NCBI RefSeq assembly: GCF_030269925.1
Contig: NC_085123.1
Location: 2,480,001 to 2,544,000, forward strand
Origin: Bombyx mori
Lineage: Eukaryota > Arthropoda > Insecta > Lepidoptera > Bombycidae
DNA length: 64,000 bases
Direction of reading: 5' to 3'
Shown: one piece after another, positions 23,104 through 34,925 of the stretch
Layout: the number at the start of each line of letters is the position of its first letter
Position numbering within the stretch: position 1 is the first letter of the stretch
Translations under genes and position numbers: made by a program
Notes under the pieces: generated by a model
Database searches by the model: none
The model's input: the letters and a program-made list of their open reading frames with translations, nothing else
What the model was told of the DNA's origin: nothing

Positions 23104-23462
23104 TTTTAAATAAAAGAACACTTATTGCGGCATAACTATAATAGTTAGACATATGCTGTCGCGACACTTTTTGTAAATACTAATGTTTTTTACAAAGTCG
23201 TAGTACATTATTTTATTCTGTCATCAATAGTTTTCGTAGGGCACGCGACGTAAATAATATTTTAGGTAAAAAAAATTTACACCTTGGGTTATTGGAGTTT
23301 TAGTAAGGATACCTAATTTTTTTCAAAAAAGAATATAGCCTATGTCACTCGGGAATAGTGAAGCTTCCAAATAGTGAAAGAATTTTTCAAATCGGTTTAG
23401 TAGTTTCGGAGCCCATTGAATACAAACAAACAAATCTTTCCTCTTTATAATATTAGTATAGA
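23104..23462 (-). repeat. Helitron-like element, 3' end missing
   Basis: Minus strand starts TCTATACTAATATTATAAAG after an A, and shares long stretches such as 'gacatatgctgtcgcgacac' with 57150-57550. The 3' end is cut where the R1-like LINE begins. Confidence 0.6.
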
Positions 23463-23599
23463 TATTAATTATTACAAATAATAAAAACGCTGACTTAGGC
23501 GGCGGTTTTTATTTGAACCAGTTCTAAATTATAAACTAAAATTCTATGAAAAATTACCCATATTTATCTATAATACGAAATGATATTAATTTATTTTTC
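23463..23599. other. AT-rich spacer within the hAT nest
   Basis: No recognisable feature. Confidence 0.3.
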
Positions 23600-24178
23600 G
23601 CAGTTTCCTTCCTTCTTGCGTCGATAATCCTCAGTGCTGAGGGTCGTGGCCTCCTCTAATAACTTTTTCCTGCATCATCTTGCGCCATTCCTGCCTGTCC
23701 TCGGCTGTGTGGATAGCAACGTGGACTGAGGTATTGAGAGTGGAGCGTATTTGGTCCGACCAGCGCATTGGATTTCTGCCTCTGTGTCTTCTCCCGCATA
23801 CCTTGCCTGTTACCAGCAGCTTTTCCAGATTGTCACCTCTCTTTCTGGCGATATGTCCAAAGATCTCGAAACTCCTCCGCGCGCATGTAGTGCGGAGGTG
23901 CATTGGAATCTTGAGCTCGGTAAGAATGGATTCGTTGGTTCTGTGTTCTGTCCAACGAATCCCGAGCATTTTCCTCCAGCACCACATCTCAAACGCGTCG
24001 ATGCGTTGGCGGTCGGCTTTCTTGAGGGTCCAAGTCTCTGCGCCGTAGAGAAAAATGCCACCCAAACACGGTCCATTTGGGCCATACTGATTCGCCTTCT
24101 GAGGTCCTTTTCGGAGGATCCATTACTAGCTATGACGGAGCCCAGATAAATGAAATCCTCTACGAGTTCCAGGTTTAG
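23600..24178 (-). pseudogene. RTE-clade LINE ORF2 C-terminal fragment
   Basis: From 24178 the minus strand reads DFIYLGSVIASNGSSEKDL, shifts frame near 24050, then reads YGAETWTLKKADRQRID, FEMWCWRKMLGI and GRRHRGRNPMRWSDQI, ending GGHDPQH-stop at 23631. These are the conserved post-RT blocks of RTE-type LINEs. One frameshift and loss of the whole catalytic region make it a relic. Confidence 0.8.
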
Positions 24179-24202
24179 CTTATTCGTAGTTTAATAAGTT
24201 AT

Positions 24203-24266
24203 TATTGTTAGTAGTATTATTTACTAGTTGAAATTATTGTTAGTAGTATTATTTACTAGTCGAAAT
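24203..24266. repeat. Two-copy 32-bp tandem repeat
   Basis: 'attattgttagtagtattat' plus 'ttactagttgaa' occurs twice head-to-tail, with one difference (ttgaa/tcgaa). Confidence 0.7.
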
Positions 24267-24680
24267 ATAATTTTTTAATTATCTTATGATGAGAATCTTA
24301 TATTAATGAGTAAGATAATCAACAAAAATAGTTTCGTTCTAATAAATTAGCATAGTAATAGAGTGAACTAGCAATTTATTTTGGTAATTCTGAATTTAAA
24401 CAAACATATTGATGAGAAGAATTCATTTTTACTTTGCAAATTTGTAAATACAGGCTCTGTAGCAATGCACGGACATATAATAATATGAAGAAACAATAAT
24501 AGCATCTACAAATATATATGTACCACGTGGTACTACATTTACTAAAATTGATACAACATTTATTAATTAAATTAATGAAATTGTGGTTTTAAAGTTTTAG
24601 GGGTGTATAAAAATGGGGGGCGCTGAAAAATAATTGATATTCAAAGGGGGCGGTAAAAGAAATAAGTTTGATAATCACTG

Positions 24681-24800
24681 GTTTAGTATGTGTTTCATTA
24701 GAAAAATTGATACCTGCCTGCGGGATTCGAACACCGGCTCAGTCGCATCGCTCGATACGAACGCACCGGGCGTCTTATCCATTAGGCCACGATGACTTCA
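24681..24800 (-). repeat. Bm1-type SINE, part 3 of 3 (tRNA-like head)
   Basis: Resumes at GTTTAGTA and runs through 'cctgcgggattcgaacaccg' (B box on the minus strand) to 'ccattaggccacgatgactt' (A box on the minus strand). Removing the hAT restores the linker order seen in intact copies such as 37262-37519. Confidence 0.8.
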
Positions 24801-24992
24801 AAAGCTTATTGGACGCTAATGAGCCACTTTTCTCCTTTTATGTTTTGTTCTGGCCATCAACTTTGACATACACGACGTACGCGGGCCATTCCACTGATTC
24901 GGTATCCTTAACTATGAAATATATTTGAATCTGAGGAAGGTGATACTCAATAAGAATCTATTATGGATAAAAAGTAGGTAGGCTGTGCGTTA

Positions 24993-25390
24993 ATTTTTTT
25001 TTCTACCTATGCTGATAGCCTTAAGAGGCTATTTCAGCTTCGCCCTTCGTAGGTGAGCTCACGGGGCTCAAGCCGGAGTGTTGCTAACACTGGCCCTAGC
25101 AAGAGCAGTGCTTCGCAGAATCTACCACCGGATCGGAAACGCGACCCACTGTGAAGATCCAGCGAGAAACTCAATGGGCTCTGTCTATGGGTAAATTTAC
25201 TCGTCGAGCCCTCTGTCGCAAGCGACGGGTTCGACGAGGACGGTGACCGGTGCTTGTAGTACCTAAAAGCACCGTTAATGTATCGGGAGGATCCGTAATG
25301 ACGTGTTTTGGGCCACGTCGAACCCAGTAAATAGCGAATATGAATGGAATAAGTGAATCGTAATCGCGTTTTGAACAAAGCTTGACTGCC
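24993..25390 (-). pseudogene. Jockey LINE C-terminus and 3' tail
   Basis: T-run at 24993, then the tail 'ctatgctgatagccttaaga' and the shared 'gatccagcgagaaactc'. Further in, a minus-strand frame reads RRGPKHVITDPPDTLT, homologous to RRPRHVLTDPSDPIT at the end of the Jockey ORF2 at 5451-6107. This links the tail family to Jockey-clade LINEs. Confidence 0.7.
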
Positions 25391-25850
25391 CAAAAGCGGA
25401 TTGTCGATAATCCCATTCTCACGGATTGTTTGGAACCTCTGGGTCTGCGGAGGGACTTCGGCTCCCTATGTATTTTGTACCGTATGTTCCATGGGGAGTG
25501 CTCTGAGGAATTGTTCGAGATGATACCGGCATCTCGTTTTTACCATCGCACCGCCCGCCACCGGAGTAGAGTTCATCCATACTACCTGGAGCCACTGCGG
25601 TCATCCACAGTGCGTTTCCAGAGATCTTTTTTGCCACGTACCATCCGGCTATGGAATGAGCTCCACGGTGTTTCCCGAGCGCTATGACATGTCCTTCTTC
25701 AAACGAGGCTTGTGGAGAGTATTAAACGGTAGGCAGCGGCTTGGCTCTGCCCCTGGCATTGCTGAAGTCCATGGACGACGGTAACCACTCACCATCAGGT
25801 GGGCCGTATGCTCGTCTGCCTACAAGGGCAATAAAAAAATAAAAAACTAG
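25391..25850 (+). pseudogene. LINE ORF2 C-terminus with 3' UTR and A-rich tail
   Basis: Plus-strand frame: LGLRRDFGSLCILYRMFHGE, SRFYHRTARHRSRVHPYYLEP, FLPRTIRLWNELHGV, the usual C-terminal blocks after the RT of Jockey/CR1-like LINEs. It stops near 25687 and continues into 'ggtaggcagcggcttggctc' and a 3' UTR ending in 'gggcaataaaaaaataaaaa'. The same UTR, inverted, is at 36217-36332. Confidence 0.75.
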
Positions 25851-26884
25851 CGAAGGTTTTTCTTTCGAAGGGATGAGTGAATAGCTTAGCGCAATGTAGG
25901 TTTACATTGACTTGACTCTCAGTTTATTTCTAGACGTTCCCGAGGCTACGTTCTATGCGTGCAGAGATAATTCGAGCAATCATTCACGGTTGGAGGTTTG
26001 CTAACAATGAATGGCATGAATGACGGTTGTTAATTAAAAAATACTTGTACAAATAGTTTTAACGGTCAATTGTAATGCAGAATTAAAATATCGGTAACAA
26101 AAACACATCCGTTGCGAAGTCGGTAAACAACAATAGAAACCTAACCTATTTCTTGTCACCAACAATTTGTATGTAATGAAAAATCATTAATTAATGTCAC
26201 AGTAATATCATTAAATGTTTAAAGTATCGTTATTGTGTGTATTGTATGTATTGTTGATATAAAACTATGATGCACCGGCTTAATTACGTATTAGCGCAAG
26301 TCGAGAACTAGGCGATCTGAAAAATCGCTCATCAAATTATTCGCCAGCCAGCGCGCGTGTGTCTTATGTTCCACAATATAAGATCGAAAATGGTTATCTG
26401 TTGGTTTTTTTACGTGTTTGTTATAACTACAGTCGATTGCAGTACGATTTCAACTTGTGCCACTATCGAACGAAGTCGCCTGTAACACGATCTAAGGTAC
26501 TCCTTTGTGATGCCGACTTCGCCAGGGTTGTGGACATGTTTCTTTAAAAAAAATTTATTAATTCTATTCGTATGAATATTAATGTGATGTGACATTTTTC
26601 TTTCCGAATAATTAAGTATGTGCATGTGTTAGTTCTTCTTGCTTTAGTCAGTTGTTTTATTGAAATATCGAAAGGTGAAAAGAGACTTTTAGAATTTATA
26701 ATTACAACTTGAATTTCATTTTGAATGTTTATTGTCGACGGACGTAAGCGGACATAATGGAGCACTACTTTTGATTAAGAAAAGTTTAAAGCAATTTGAT
26801 TAAAAATTAAAAACAAATACGGTTTAATATCGCGTGTTTTATTGTCATTATATTAATTTTAAATACTTTATTTTTCCCGCTCTG
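25851..26884. other. No gene recognised
   Basis: ORFs of 60-73 codons on both strands overlap each other and match nothing I know. Confidence 0.3.
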
Positions 26885-27012
26885 TTTTTATTGCTTAGGT
26901 GAGTGGACGAGCTTACGGCCGATCTGATGTTAAGTGGTCACCGGAGCCCATAGACATCTACAATTTACCGCCACCTACATTGAGATAATAGTTTTAAAGG
27001 TCTCAGTTTTAC
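26885..27012 (-). repeat. Bm1-type SINE, truncated
   Basis: 'tttattgcttaggtgagtgg' to 'aaaggtctcagttttac', then lost. It abuts a scrap similar to the LTR-like sequence at 32857-33235 (27013-27060, inverted). Confidence 0.75.
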
Positions 27013-27060
27013 TAGATCCTTCGATATTCGTTCGACTATTCGGCGATAGATGGCGTTAAT

Positions 27061-28394
27061 CTTACCGTCGTAACAATACGTAAGGCTATATCAAAATTGT
27101 TTTAAATTAGCTATAAGAATATTTATAGCACTGAAGTGAAACCGATTGAAGGGAGCAACAAGCAATAGGTAAATTTATTTACGACACCGCATCGATGAAG
27201 CATTAAGGTGAAGTAAATTATTCAAACACATGACAGCCCTGCCGTCCACTGAATGCGATATGAGACGAGCTTTGTTTGCTTGTCAAACAGACCCATGTCG
27301 GTATTAGAGGTGGCATTTAATAAAATAATATTTTTAGTTAAATTGGATGTTTTTATTTTAAAATCGATTAATTAATTAATTAATTTATTTATGTACACAC
27401 AGAAAAGAAGACATAGTATAGAGTAATAGGAAAATTATGTACAAAGGCACTGCTTGTTTCTTTAAGAAATCTCTTCCTGCAAGACCTGCGAGAGGAGTAT
27501 GAGAATAATAATTAAAAGCGATTAATGTGAAAATCTCGTTAAATTTGTGGTCACTGGTTGTGCAATATGATCTTAACTTAGATTTATCAATAATGTTTTA
27601 TTATTTTAGGGAGCCGTCTCACCTTTAGATATAGAATTGAAATCCTGATTGCATTTTAAGACGACTGTCCCCTATTGAATAAAGAACGATGAGTCTTACA
27701 TATTAGAGCTAGGATTCCTAAGTTTTGATTAAGTTGGATACTTGACCAACAATTCGGATTAATTTTGCTACTAAATTGTTTTTTTTTTCGTTTTTGGACT
27801 AAATAAAGGTTAAAAATGAAAAATTTTAATTATATTTTTTAGAATTATATTTATACAGTTTTTCAAAACATTATTTATTGGTTTTGTACTATCGATACTA
27901 CTGATACAATTGTTTTAATGGAAAACAAACTTGCAATGCTAATTATTTAATTCCAATTAACTCTAAAACTAACTGAAATCAAACGCCAACAAATAATATA
28001 GATTTAATCACGCACAAAACTTAAGGACATTTTATTGTAACGTGGCGCGTTCATTTCTAATATATTTTTAAATCAATCGCAAAATGTTTCATAGCTATAA
28101 ATATAAAGTGTAATGCACGCACTACAATTAAATTATCATAGGGAAGTCACCGCACGCGACCTCTGAGTTATAGAGATGGGTCTCTGATGTCGTCTGTTGT
28201 GGAAAATAAAGCGGCTAACTTATTATTTTTAATAAATAAAGAATTAAGTGAGAGTGTAATGATTTTTGTAATTAACTAGCCGCAAGATTTGTACACTGTT
28301 TTGTACTTCTAAGCAATCTGGTGCTGATTTAGTAAAAGATGCTAGAAAGATATGAAAAGTGGCAATAATGTGCAGGTGTCATTTTTTTTCCTAA
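27061..28394. other. No gene recognised
   Basis: Very AT-rich; no ORF above chance length. Confidence 0.35.
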
Positions 28395-28590
28395 TCGTTG
28401 GTAGCGTAAGGGGCCATTCCAACCTCGTGCGGATTGGTAGGTGAGCTCACGGGCTCAACCTGAGAGAATTACCAGCACTAGCCCTAAAAAGAGCAATGCT
28501 TCGCAGAATTTACTACCGGATCGGAATCGCGACCCACTGAGAAGATCCGGCGAGAAACTCAGTAGGTTGTGTCTATGGGAGGGAGGTCAG
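28395..28590 (-). repeat. Jockey-clade LINE 3' tail fragment
   Basis: Carries 'taggtgagctcacgggctca' and 'gatccggcgagaaactcagt' in the order of the 39957 and 61008 copies. Confidence 0.7.
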
Positions 28591-28979
28591 TTCGATGCCT
28601 GAAAGCCAGGACGCGACGGTGTGACCAACAAACAGTTCTGTACTGAGTTCATTCATTGAGAAAACCGATAGTGACGTAACCGTTTATTGCTAAATACAAT
28701 GATAAAATATACTGTCTTAATTAGGAAGATCAACCTATTTTATTACATGACACTTTTTAATGAGCAGAAAAGGCGTAGATGCGACATTTCATATTTGACA
28801 CGGCAAAGATTAAACATTTGACAGCTATTGTGTGTCGACAAAACAATAATATGCGTATAATAATCGGCACGAGTCTTGGTCTCTGGCTTTGACATGAGCA
28901 TAAGTCCATTTTTGGGTCTGTTTGAGGGAACGAGGCAAGGGGCGTAGGTGGCGACGACCACGTTGATTATGTGATTGGA

Positions 28980-29122
28980 TCTTCCCGTGTCGCGTCACGT
29001 GCCGTCAGTTGTAATTGGTTCCCTGTGTTGTGCACGCGCACTGCAGCAAACTACACTTTCGTCTAATTTTATTAGCCACACTTTTTTTAGCAACCTCATT
29101 AATTTACATAGTTTTTGGTAAG
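28980..29122 (+). promoter_or_regulatory. Possible promoter and non-coding first exon
   Basis: A GC-enriched stretch with CCAAT-type boxes (GATTGG, AATTGG), an E-box-like CACGTG and a CA-rich core leads to 'tttttg|gtaagtattta', a near-ideal splice donor on the plus strand. No downstream coding exon was found in the window, so the gene, if any, is unknown. Confidence 0.2.
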
Positions 29123-31611
29123 TATTTATCAACAAAGTATTATTGTAATATTCTAATAATGTAATATATTACACTTTATTCTCAAAATTACAATTTACAC
29201 TCTTTTGTCGAAATCTCACGACTCGTGCCGATTACAATAACTACTGTCTTCGATCGATGAAGTTTAGGTTTTGCGAAATTCAGTTAAATCGTCATTTTCG
29301 TACGTATTCCCTTCTACAATCGAAGGCACGTCTGACTGGGTGGCTAACGTCAATTACTCGAGTTATTGCGGGGACAGATCGTGAGTCGGTGCTGTGTCGC
29401 GGAATGCATGTAAGGTGCACGACGTTACTGTCCTGCTATCGGATAGACGGCCCTGGAAACGATTATAGTAAACTGTTCTACTAATCGATTTTAAAATCGA
29501 TTGATCCGGATCATGATGGGCGAAGAGGAAGAAATAGAGAGCGTCGAGATTTAAAAAAAAACATATATGTGCAATTCACACGTGGCAGAAGTGAAACCTT
29601 CAAAAACTTTGGCTTAAAGATAATGAGACGAATGTAAAATTTCGGAAAGAGGATAATTGTAGGTTTTATTAATGATCATAGTGATACAAAGTTTGATAAT
29701 TGTTTTCATTTTACGAATATTAGGTACACAGAGAACCAAGAAAATAAGAAACACTGTATAATGCATCCTATCTCATTTTCTCCCACGTTAAATCTTGTGA
29801 ATTTATGTGTCTGTCTTTTTTTACTGTCGCTTTTTTGTTTCATCGAATTTCGAATCACAATGATGCTACAGAAGTTTTAACTTAAAAAAATAGATTTTAA
29901 AACTTATACGGAATAGAAGTTCCCGAACTTGCTCGGTGGTTGTTTTTGAGCGAACTTTGAATACATTAGAATCTGAATTGATTAGCGATTTTGCCCAGAC
30001 CGGCTAATAATATTCAATGACACTTGGTGTGATTGGTAGCTGGAGCCACTAGACGTCCTCCGAAGTCCTCTGAAACCGAACGTATCATAGTTTCAGAGCA
30101 GGATCAGATAAAATAGTTAAATGGGTTGCATATGCGAAAACCAAACCAGCTATAACGCGGCCTAAGTTTTTTTTTAAATCAGATAATAAAGATGAACAGT
30201 TCATTTAGTTGTTTATTGTAAGTAACAGCGTTACATAATCAAAATTACCGGCCTAACATTACAAAAGAAATACAGTATATTTAAATCAAGCTTAGGTAAG
30301 AACCTAACATATGAAGGTCACATCACTATTTACGACTACGTGTGTGTGTGTGTGTTTTTTTTCTTTTGCAAAACTAATTTCTACGCGTTCTGGGTGCACA
30401 AACAAGTCCGGGTTAAAGGTTTCGCCCACGTCGAGCGTTTTTCAGTGACATTGACAGCTGTCAGTGTAACACGGGCACGCTAATGAGAGCGCTGCCCACT
30501 GCCACAGCTTTACGCTAGCACTGTTTTAAGTATTTGCGAATGTGCATTCTAGAAATGTTTAAGCTCTGGTACAGTCGAGTCGAGAAGCGCTTGTTTCGAT
30601 GTTGCATTGCAACATTGTTGCATGTTACTATTTACCTACGTACTATTTTGAGTAATATTTTAAAATATATTGAACCCGTAATCAATTCGGCATGCTTACA
30701 TATTTACCAATTATAGGTGAAGCAGCTTTCGCTGAGTGGGTAGTTTTACTATTCACGGATACGCACAGATTGCAGTGTAAGTTTGTTCTGTAAAGTACAC
30801 AATATGAACACAATAGTATTATTATTAAATTACCATTATTTTTTTATTATAATTATTTGTAAAATAGTAAAATTATCATTGTATTATTGATCTCTATATT
30901 ATTTATTCATACGATAAGTGAACTGCGAATAATTTCATTCCCTCAGAGGATTCTTGTCTGCCTGATGTTTATCTTTCTCTTTGCGATAAGACCGTCTATT
31001 GTATTTTTTTGTTTTTGATCTATTGCTTTGTTATTAAATTATGGTCTACAATAAAGCATACCCCATTCCACTATATGGCCTATTAGATTATTTATTCTGT
31101 TAATATAAATTATTGTTGTATTTCAAGCAGTTTTCTTCCCGCCTGTACTTCAGTACGTCTCGTGGGTAATATCCACAATCTAGCCGGCAGCGTTCGCGGA
31201 ATAACCTTAAAATTTTATTGTTATAACATCCAGTTCGTTACAAATCGTGCTAACTCCATGAACGATCAACGTAATTGTTCTTTGCTTTTAACTTAAAATA
31301 GTTTCACTTGTTAATTCAGCTAGGACCTTGTTAGTGTTCAAAGAGGTTTTAGTTTAAAAAAAAAAAGAAAAACTATATAACTGGCATAGGGATTTTGTAT
31401 CTTACAGACGTGGACGAATAAAAATTGAAGGAATTCGTTCCTGCAAAGCTGATTTTGGGCCTCTACAGGGCTTCTTGGTCCTTTGAGTTTCTGTGGGGGC
31501 TTGGTTTAAAATGCACAAATTAACCATGGGCCCGATCTTGGGTACATCGACTTCAAATCTCAAATAGAGTAATGTCATTTACATGCCATAGTCAAAGGTA
31601 TATTTAAAAAA
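29123..31611. other. No gene recognised
   Basis: AT-rich; includes a (TG)n run near 30341-30355 and a decayed SINE-like scrap near 30020-30110. ORFs of 75 and 60 codons (29257, 30534) show no motif. Confidence 0.3.
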
Positions 31612-31965
31612 AAGATGTGTGTTATCGTGGGACACCGCATAGGAACGAAGCTCCTTATTATAAAAATATTAATTTTAAGTTCTATTCGAGGTATAAAGAA
31701 AATAATTATTCGGATATACATTTTTATCATGATTTTTTTTTAGATAAAATTAATTAACAAACTTTACAAAGTTATCAACTTTATTTTATTCACAATGATT
31801 TATAAAAAATAAATAATAAAAATATGCTATTTTTGTACGTTATTACAAAGTTAAGTCGTACAATGTGTGCATTACTAATAAAAATCTTACGTTACGGACG
31901 TTTTTTCCCCGTTAGGGTACCCCTCCGCATCGTCCCATAAGGAACTTCGTTCCAAAAATAAACCT
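31612..31965. repeat. Possible MITE with inverted GGAAC-palindrome ends
   Basis: 'cataggaacgaagctcctta' near the left end and 'ataaggaacttcgttccaaa' near the right end are inverted relatives, and 'gtgggac' / 'gtcccat' lie beside them in inverse order. No ORF. Exact ends are uncertain. Confidence 0.35.
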
Positions 31966-32439
31966 GCATATTGTTTTTTCATAACGAAAACACTTTGTCT
32001 AACTTTTAAAAGGAGCCACGCGTTTTGTACGAGGCACATATAATTTTAAATGGCATACGATTAATTTAATGTTATAATTCGTTATTCAGAAATAGGTCTT
32101 GAGTGAGTTGTTTGAGGCAGATGTTTTCTGAACGTAATTTTAGACATCTTACTATGTAGGCGAAGCTAGATGTTGGCGATTAATGTAATTTGTATCGACC
32201 AACTATTTATTAACCATTTTTTTATAATCTCAAGCATCGAACTCAAATAATTACAAGACGCTATAGGAATTTTTTGTTGTTTTATTCGATAAGCACATAG
32301 CTTAAGCACCGAATCATTTTGTAAGAAAGGCCTAAGCTATGTCTGGACTACGTAAAGTGATATATAACCACCAGTAAAAAGCATATTATTATGATGTTAA
32401 TAAAAATATAAATATAGTGGTTTTTTTTTTCAGTTGATG

Positions 32440-32641
32440 TGATAGGCATAAGTAAAACTATTTTTAAGGTTTAATCTTTACATAGTATTCTTTAAACTAT
32501 ACAATGGATTACAATGCAGTTTTCTGCAATAGATAGTGTAATTCAAGAGCAAGGTTTTTAAGTATGAAACATATATACTATTATACTACAAAGTAGCCGA
32601 AAACACTACATTGCACCCCTGCGAAGCCGAGGCGAGTCGCT
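32440..32641 (+). repeat. Helitron-like fragment
   Basis: Ends 'cgaagccgaggcgagtcgctag'-like and shares the 'caatagatag...aagagcaaggtttttaag' part with 17975-18195. The base after CTAG is C here, so the end is eroded or mutated. Confidence 0.45.
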
Positions 32642-32856
32642 AGCTTAATTATAAATCTGTAAACTGTAGAGAAATTTGTTAGGACAAAGCTAGTCGACTA
32701 CAGTTATGAAGGTGGAGATTCTGGGATTACTGATGATACGATTATCTTGTTACCCGAGAGCCTGTATCTTCTGATTAATAACCGAACACGGTATTACTAT
32801 TAAACTCTTCAGACCATGATGACCTACTGTTGATTTCGATTCTAATTATAGGATAC

Positions 32857-33235
32857 TGTTACCCCGGTAAGAGCCACGCCATCTATTGTCGAATAGCAGA
32901 AAGGAATATCAAAAGAACCAGGGAAATCTAGAACGCTCGAGAAGTACAACGTCATCTATTGTCAAATGGTGGAAACGCATATCGAAAATACTCAACTTGT
33001 GAGGAATGTTCGCAACAATTGTAGGGATGTATCGACTATAAAAGCGTTGCAGGGATGTCACGAAGGCAATTAGTAATCGGAACTACTCGAAGCGAAACAG
33101 CAAATGGATCACCTGAAGCGAAGCGGAAGAGGTGAACTGAGAATTTTAAAGTGTTCGTAAAGTGTTTTAAGTGTCCTAAGTGTTAATACAGTTTCAATCT
33201 GTACTTCGGTAGATTTTTTATTTATCCGGAACCCT
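32857..33235 (+). mobile_element. Possible solo LTR or LTR fragment
   Basis: Starts TGTTACC, has two related blocks 'catctattgtcgaatagc' (~32880) and 'catctattgtcaaatggt' (~32952), a TATA-like 'gactataaaagcg' (~33036), and is followed by 'ccggaaccctggcgcg', which recalls the primer-site region after insect gypsy-type LTRs. No partner LTR is visible. A scrap of the same block is inverted at 27013-27060. Confidence 0.35.
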
Positions 33236-33369
33236 GGCGCGTATCAATACCGTTGGGAAACCTTATGGCGAGTGCTGTCTTTTACATTGTTGCATGGCGG
33301 ATCTGTGAATGCAATTTAGAAATTGAATTCTGACTGTAACAGTCTCAAAAGTATTGACGTTGCTTGAGG

Positions 33370-33455
33370 CTTTTTAGATGGATCACCCTATGGTAAGTAG
33401 CCAAAGTTGCCCATGGACGTCAGCAATGCCAGAGCTGCAGCCAAACTGCTACAGC
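33370..33455 (-). repeat. LINE 3' UTR scrap
   Basis: Similar to 36217-36332 ('gcccatggacgtcagcaatg'), diverged. Confidence 0.5.
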
Positions 33456-33554
33456 CAAGGAAGACAACCACAGCGTACGTATCCCGCAATATAAAAGAAT
33501 TTAATTCGAAGACTAGTTGCTGGTTTAAAATCACATATATAGGTACCAATACAA

Positions 33555-33928
33555 ATAGGTACCTGGCGGGTACCAATTTTTCTAATGAAATACGTACATA
33601 ACAAATGTTCACAATTGACTTCCACGGTGAAGGAATAACATCGTGTAATAAAAATCAAACCCGCAAAATTATAATTTGCGTAATTACTTGTGGTAGGACC
33701 TCTTGTGAGTCCGCACGGGTAGGTACCACCGCCCTGCCTATTTCTGCCGTGAAGCAGTAATGCGTTTCGGTTTGAAGTTTGGGGCAGCCGTTGTAACTAT
33801 ACTGAGACCTTAGAACTTATATCTCAAGGTGCGTGGTGCATTTACGTTGTAGATGTCTCTGGGCTCCAGTAACCACTTAACACCAGGTGGGCTGTGTGCT
33901 CGTCCACCCATCTAAGCAATAAAAAAAT
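33555..33928 (+). repeat. Bm1-type SINE, linker plus body
   Basis: 'ggcgggtaccaatttttcta', the linker 'aacatcgtgtaataaaaatc' and the complete body with tail 'cacccatctaagcaataaaa'. The tRNA-like head is replaced or lost beyond 33555. Confidence 0.85.
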
Positions 33929-34869
33929 ATAATAATAATTAAGTTAATCAAGTAAAACTTAAAATATGATTTTTTTTATATTATAATTAAAATTGCATAC
34001 CAGATCTATGATTACACTTGTCTGTTATCTAGCGGTCGTTGGAAGCGTCTATGGTCTAAGAAGTAAGACTTGATCTACTCGCTCCGATTCTTAGGTCGGA
34101 TAGATCGTAGGATATTCGAAGACTGCAGCTTATAAAATTTAATGAGTACTTTTTATTGAGTCTGATGCTAAGTAATCAGTGGAGCCATCATGGACATGAC
34201 CAAGTTAATTGTGCCATGACAAATTTACAGCACTACTTTAATTGTCAAAGTTGACAATAACGTTTTTTTGAAGGATTACGGAGGATTCATAATTATATTT
34301 AGGGCGACGTTGAGTGTTTACAATAGATATTATAACGCGCACTAATTCCCTATTTGTTATTCTTCAATTGCCTCTGAGGGGGATGTATGCGGGCAGGGCG
34401 AGAATAGACCCGGCCGGCTGCCCAATATGCTTGCATTAATTGAGTCATTATTAGCCGATAGAAGAAAGGTGTTTAATAGTGTTTAAGTCAGCTATTTAAC
34501 TTTTAAATAAACTATACCATCGATCTGTAGGCTTAATGAAATACGCGATACTATTCTCTCAAAATACACACTACCAAACAAACGTACACACACACATATA
34601 TATATGTGTCAAAACCGTTTACTGCGACATCGTTTAGAACAACATGCCGGTTATAATAACCTAGGACAAAGGTCCCGGCTGAATGCTATATGACCGCCTT
34701 ATTAAAAACATTGCTTTATACGACATTGCTAATAACGACATACCTCTTAAAACGACCACATTTAACTAATATTTCGGAGAATTAGATCTGTTAGAACGAC
34801 CGGCTAGGCTGTATTGTAAACAATTTGAATAGAAATTAGAAAATTGCTATCTGTTCGCTGATGCTAAAA
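33929..34869. other. No gene recognised
   Basis: A decayed SINE scrap near 34150-34230 and a CA/TA run near 34587-34610. No gene. Confidence 0.3.
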
Positions 34870-34925
34870 CGACGTTGCTAACACGAACCCTAGCAAGAGC
34901 AGTGCTTCGCAGAATCTACCACCGG
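34870..34925 (-). repeat. Jockey-clade LINE tail scrap
   Basis: Contains 'ctagcaagagcagtgcttcg' and 'agaatctaccaccgg', the central part of the tail family. Confidence 0.6.

Larger units (their letters stand above)
19450..24680. mobile_element. hAT-type transposon with exact 8-bp target duplication, filled with nested elements
   Basis: Starts CAGTCTTTCTCAAAG and ends with the reverse complement of CAGTGATTATCAAAC, imperfect hAT-style terminal inverted repeats. GTTTAGTA flanks both ends (19442-19449 and 24681-24688), the 8-bp duplication typical of hAT. Near both ends lie 'ggggggcg' clusters (19480-19560 and 24605-24655). No hAT transposase can be seen, so it was non-autonomous, or lost its gene. 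Inside it lie a mariner, a MITE-like element, an R1-like LINE, a Helitron-like piece and an RTE fragment, which account for most of its 5.2 kb. Confidence 0.85.

Noticed and set aside
27370..27400. Short direct repeats (attaattaatt) as a CRISPR-like array
   Set aside because: Simple AT-rich repeat in a eukaryotic genome; no regular repeat-spacer pattern occurs anywhere in the window.
29257..29484. 75-codon plus-strand ORF after the promoter-like island
   Set aside because: No family motif and no acceptor in a suitable place; length is within chance.
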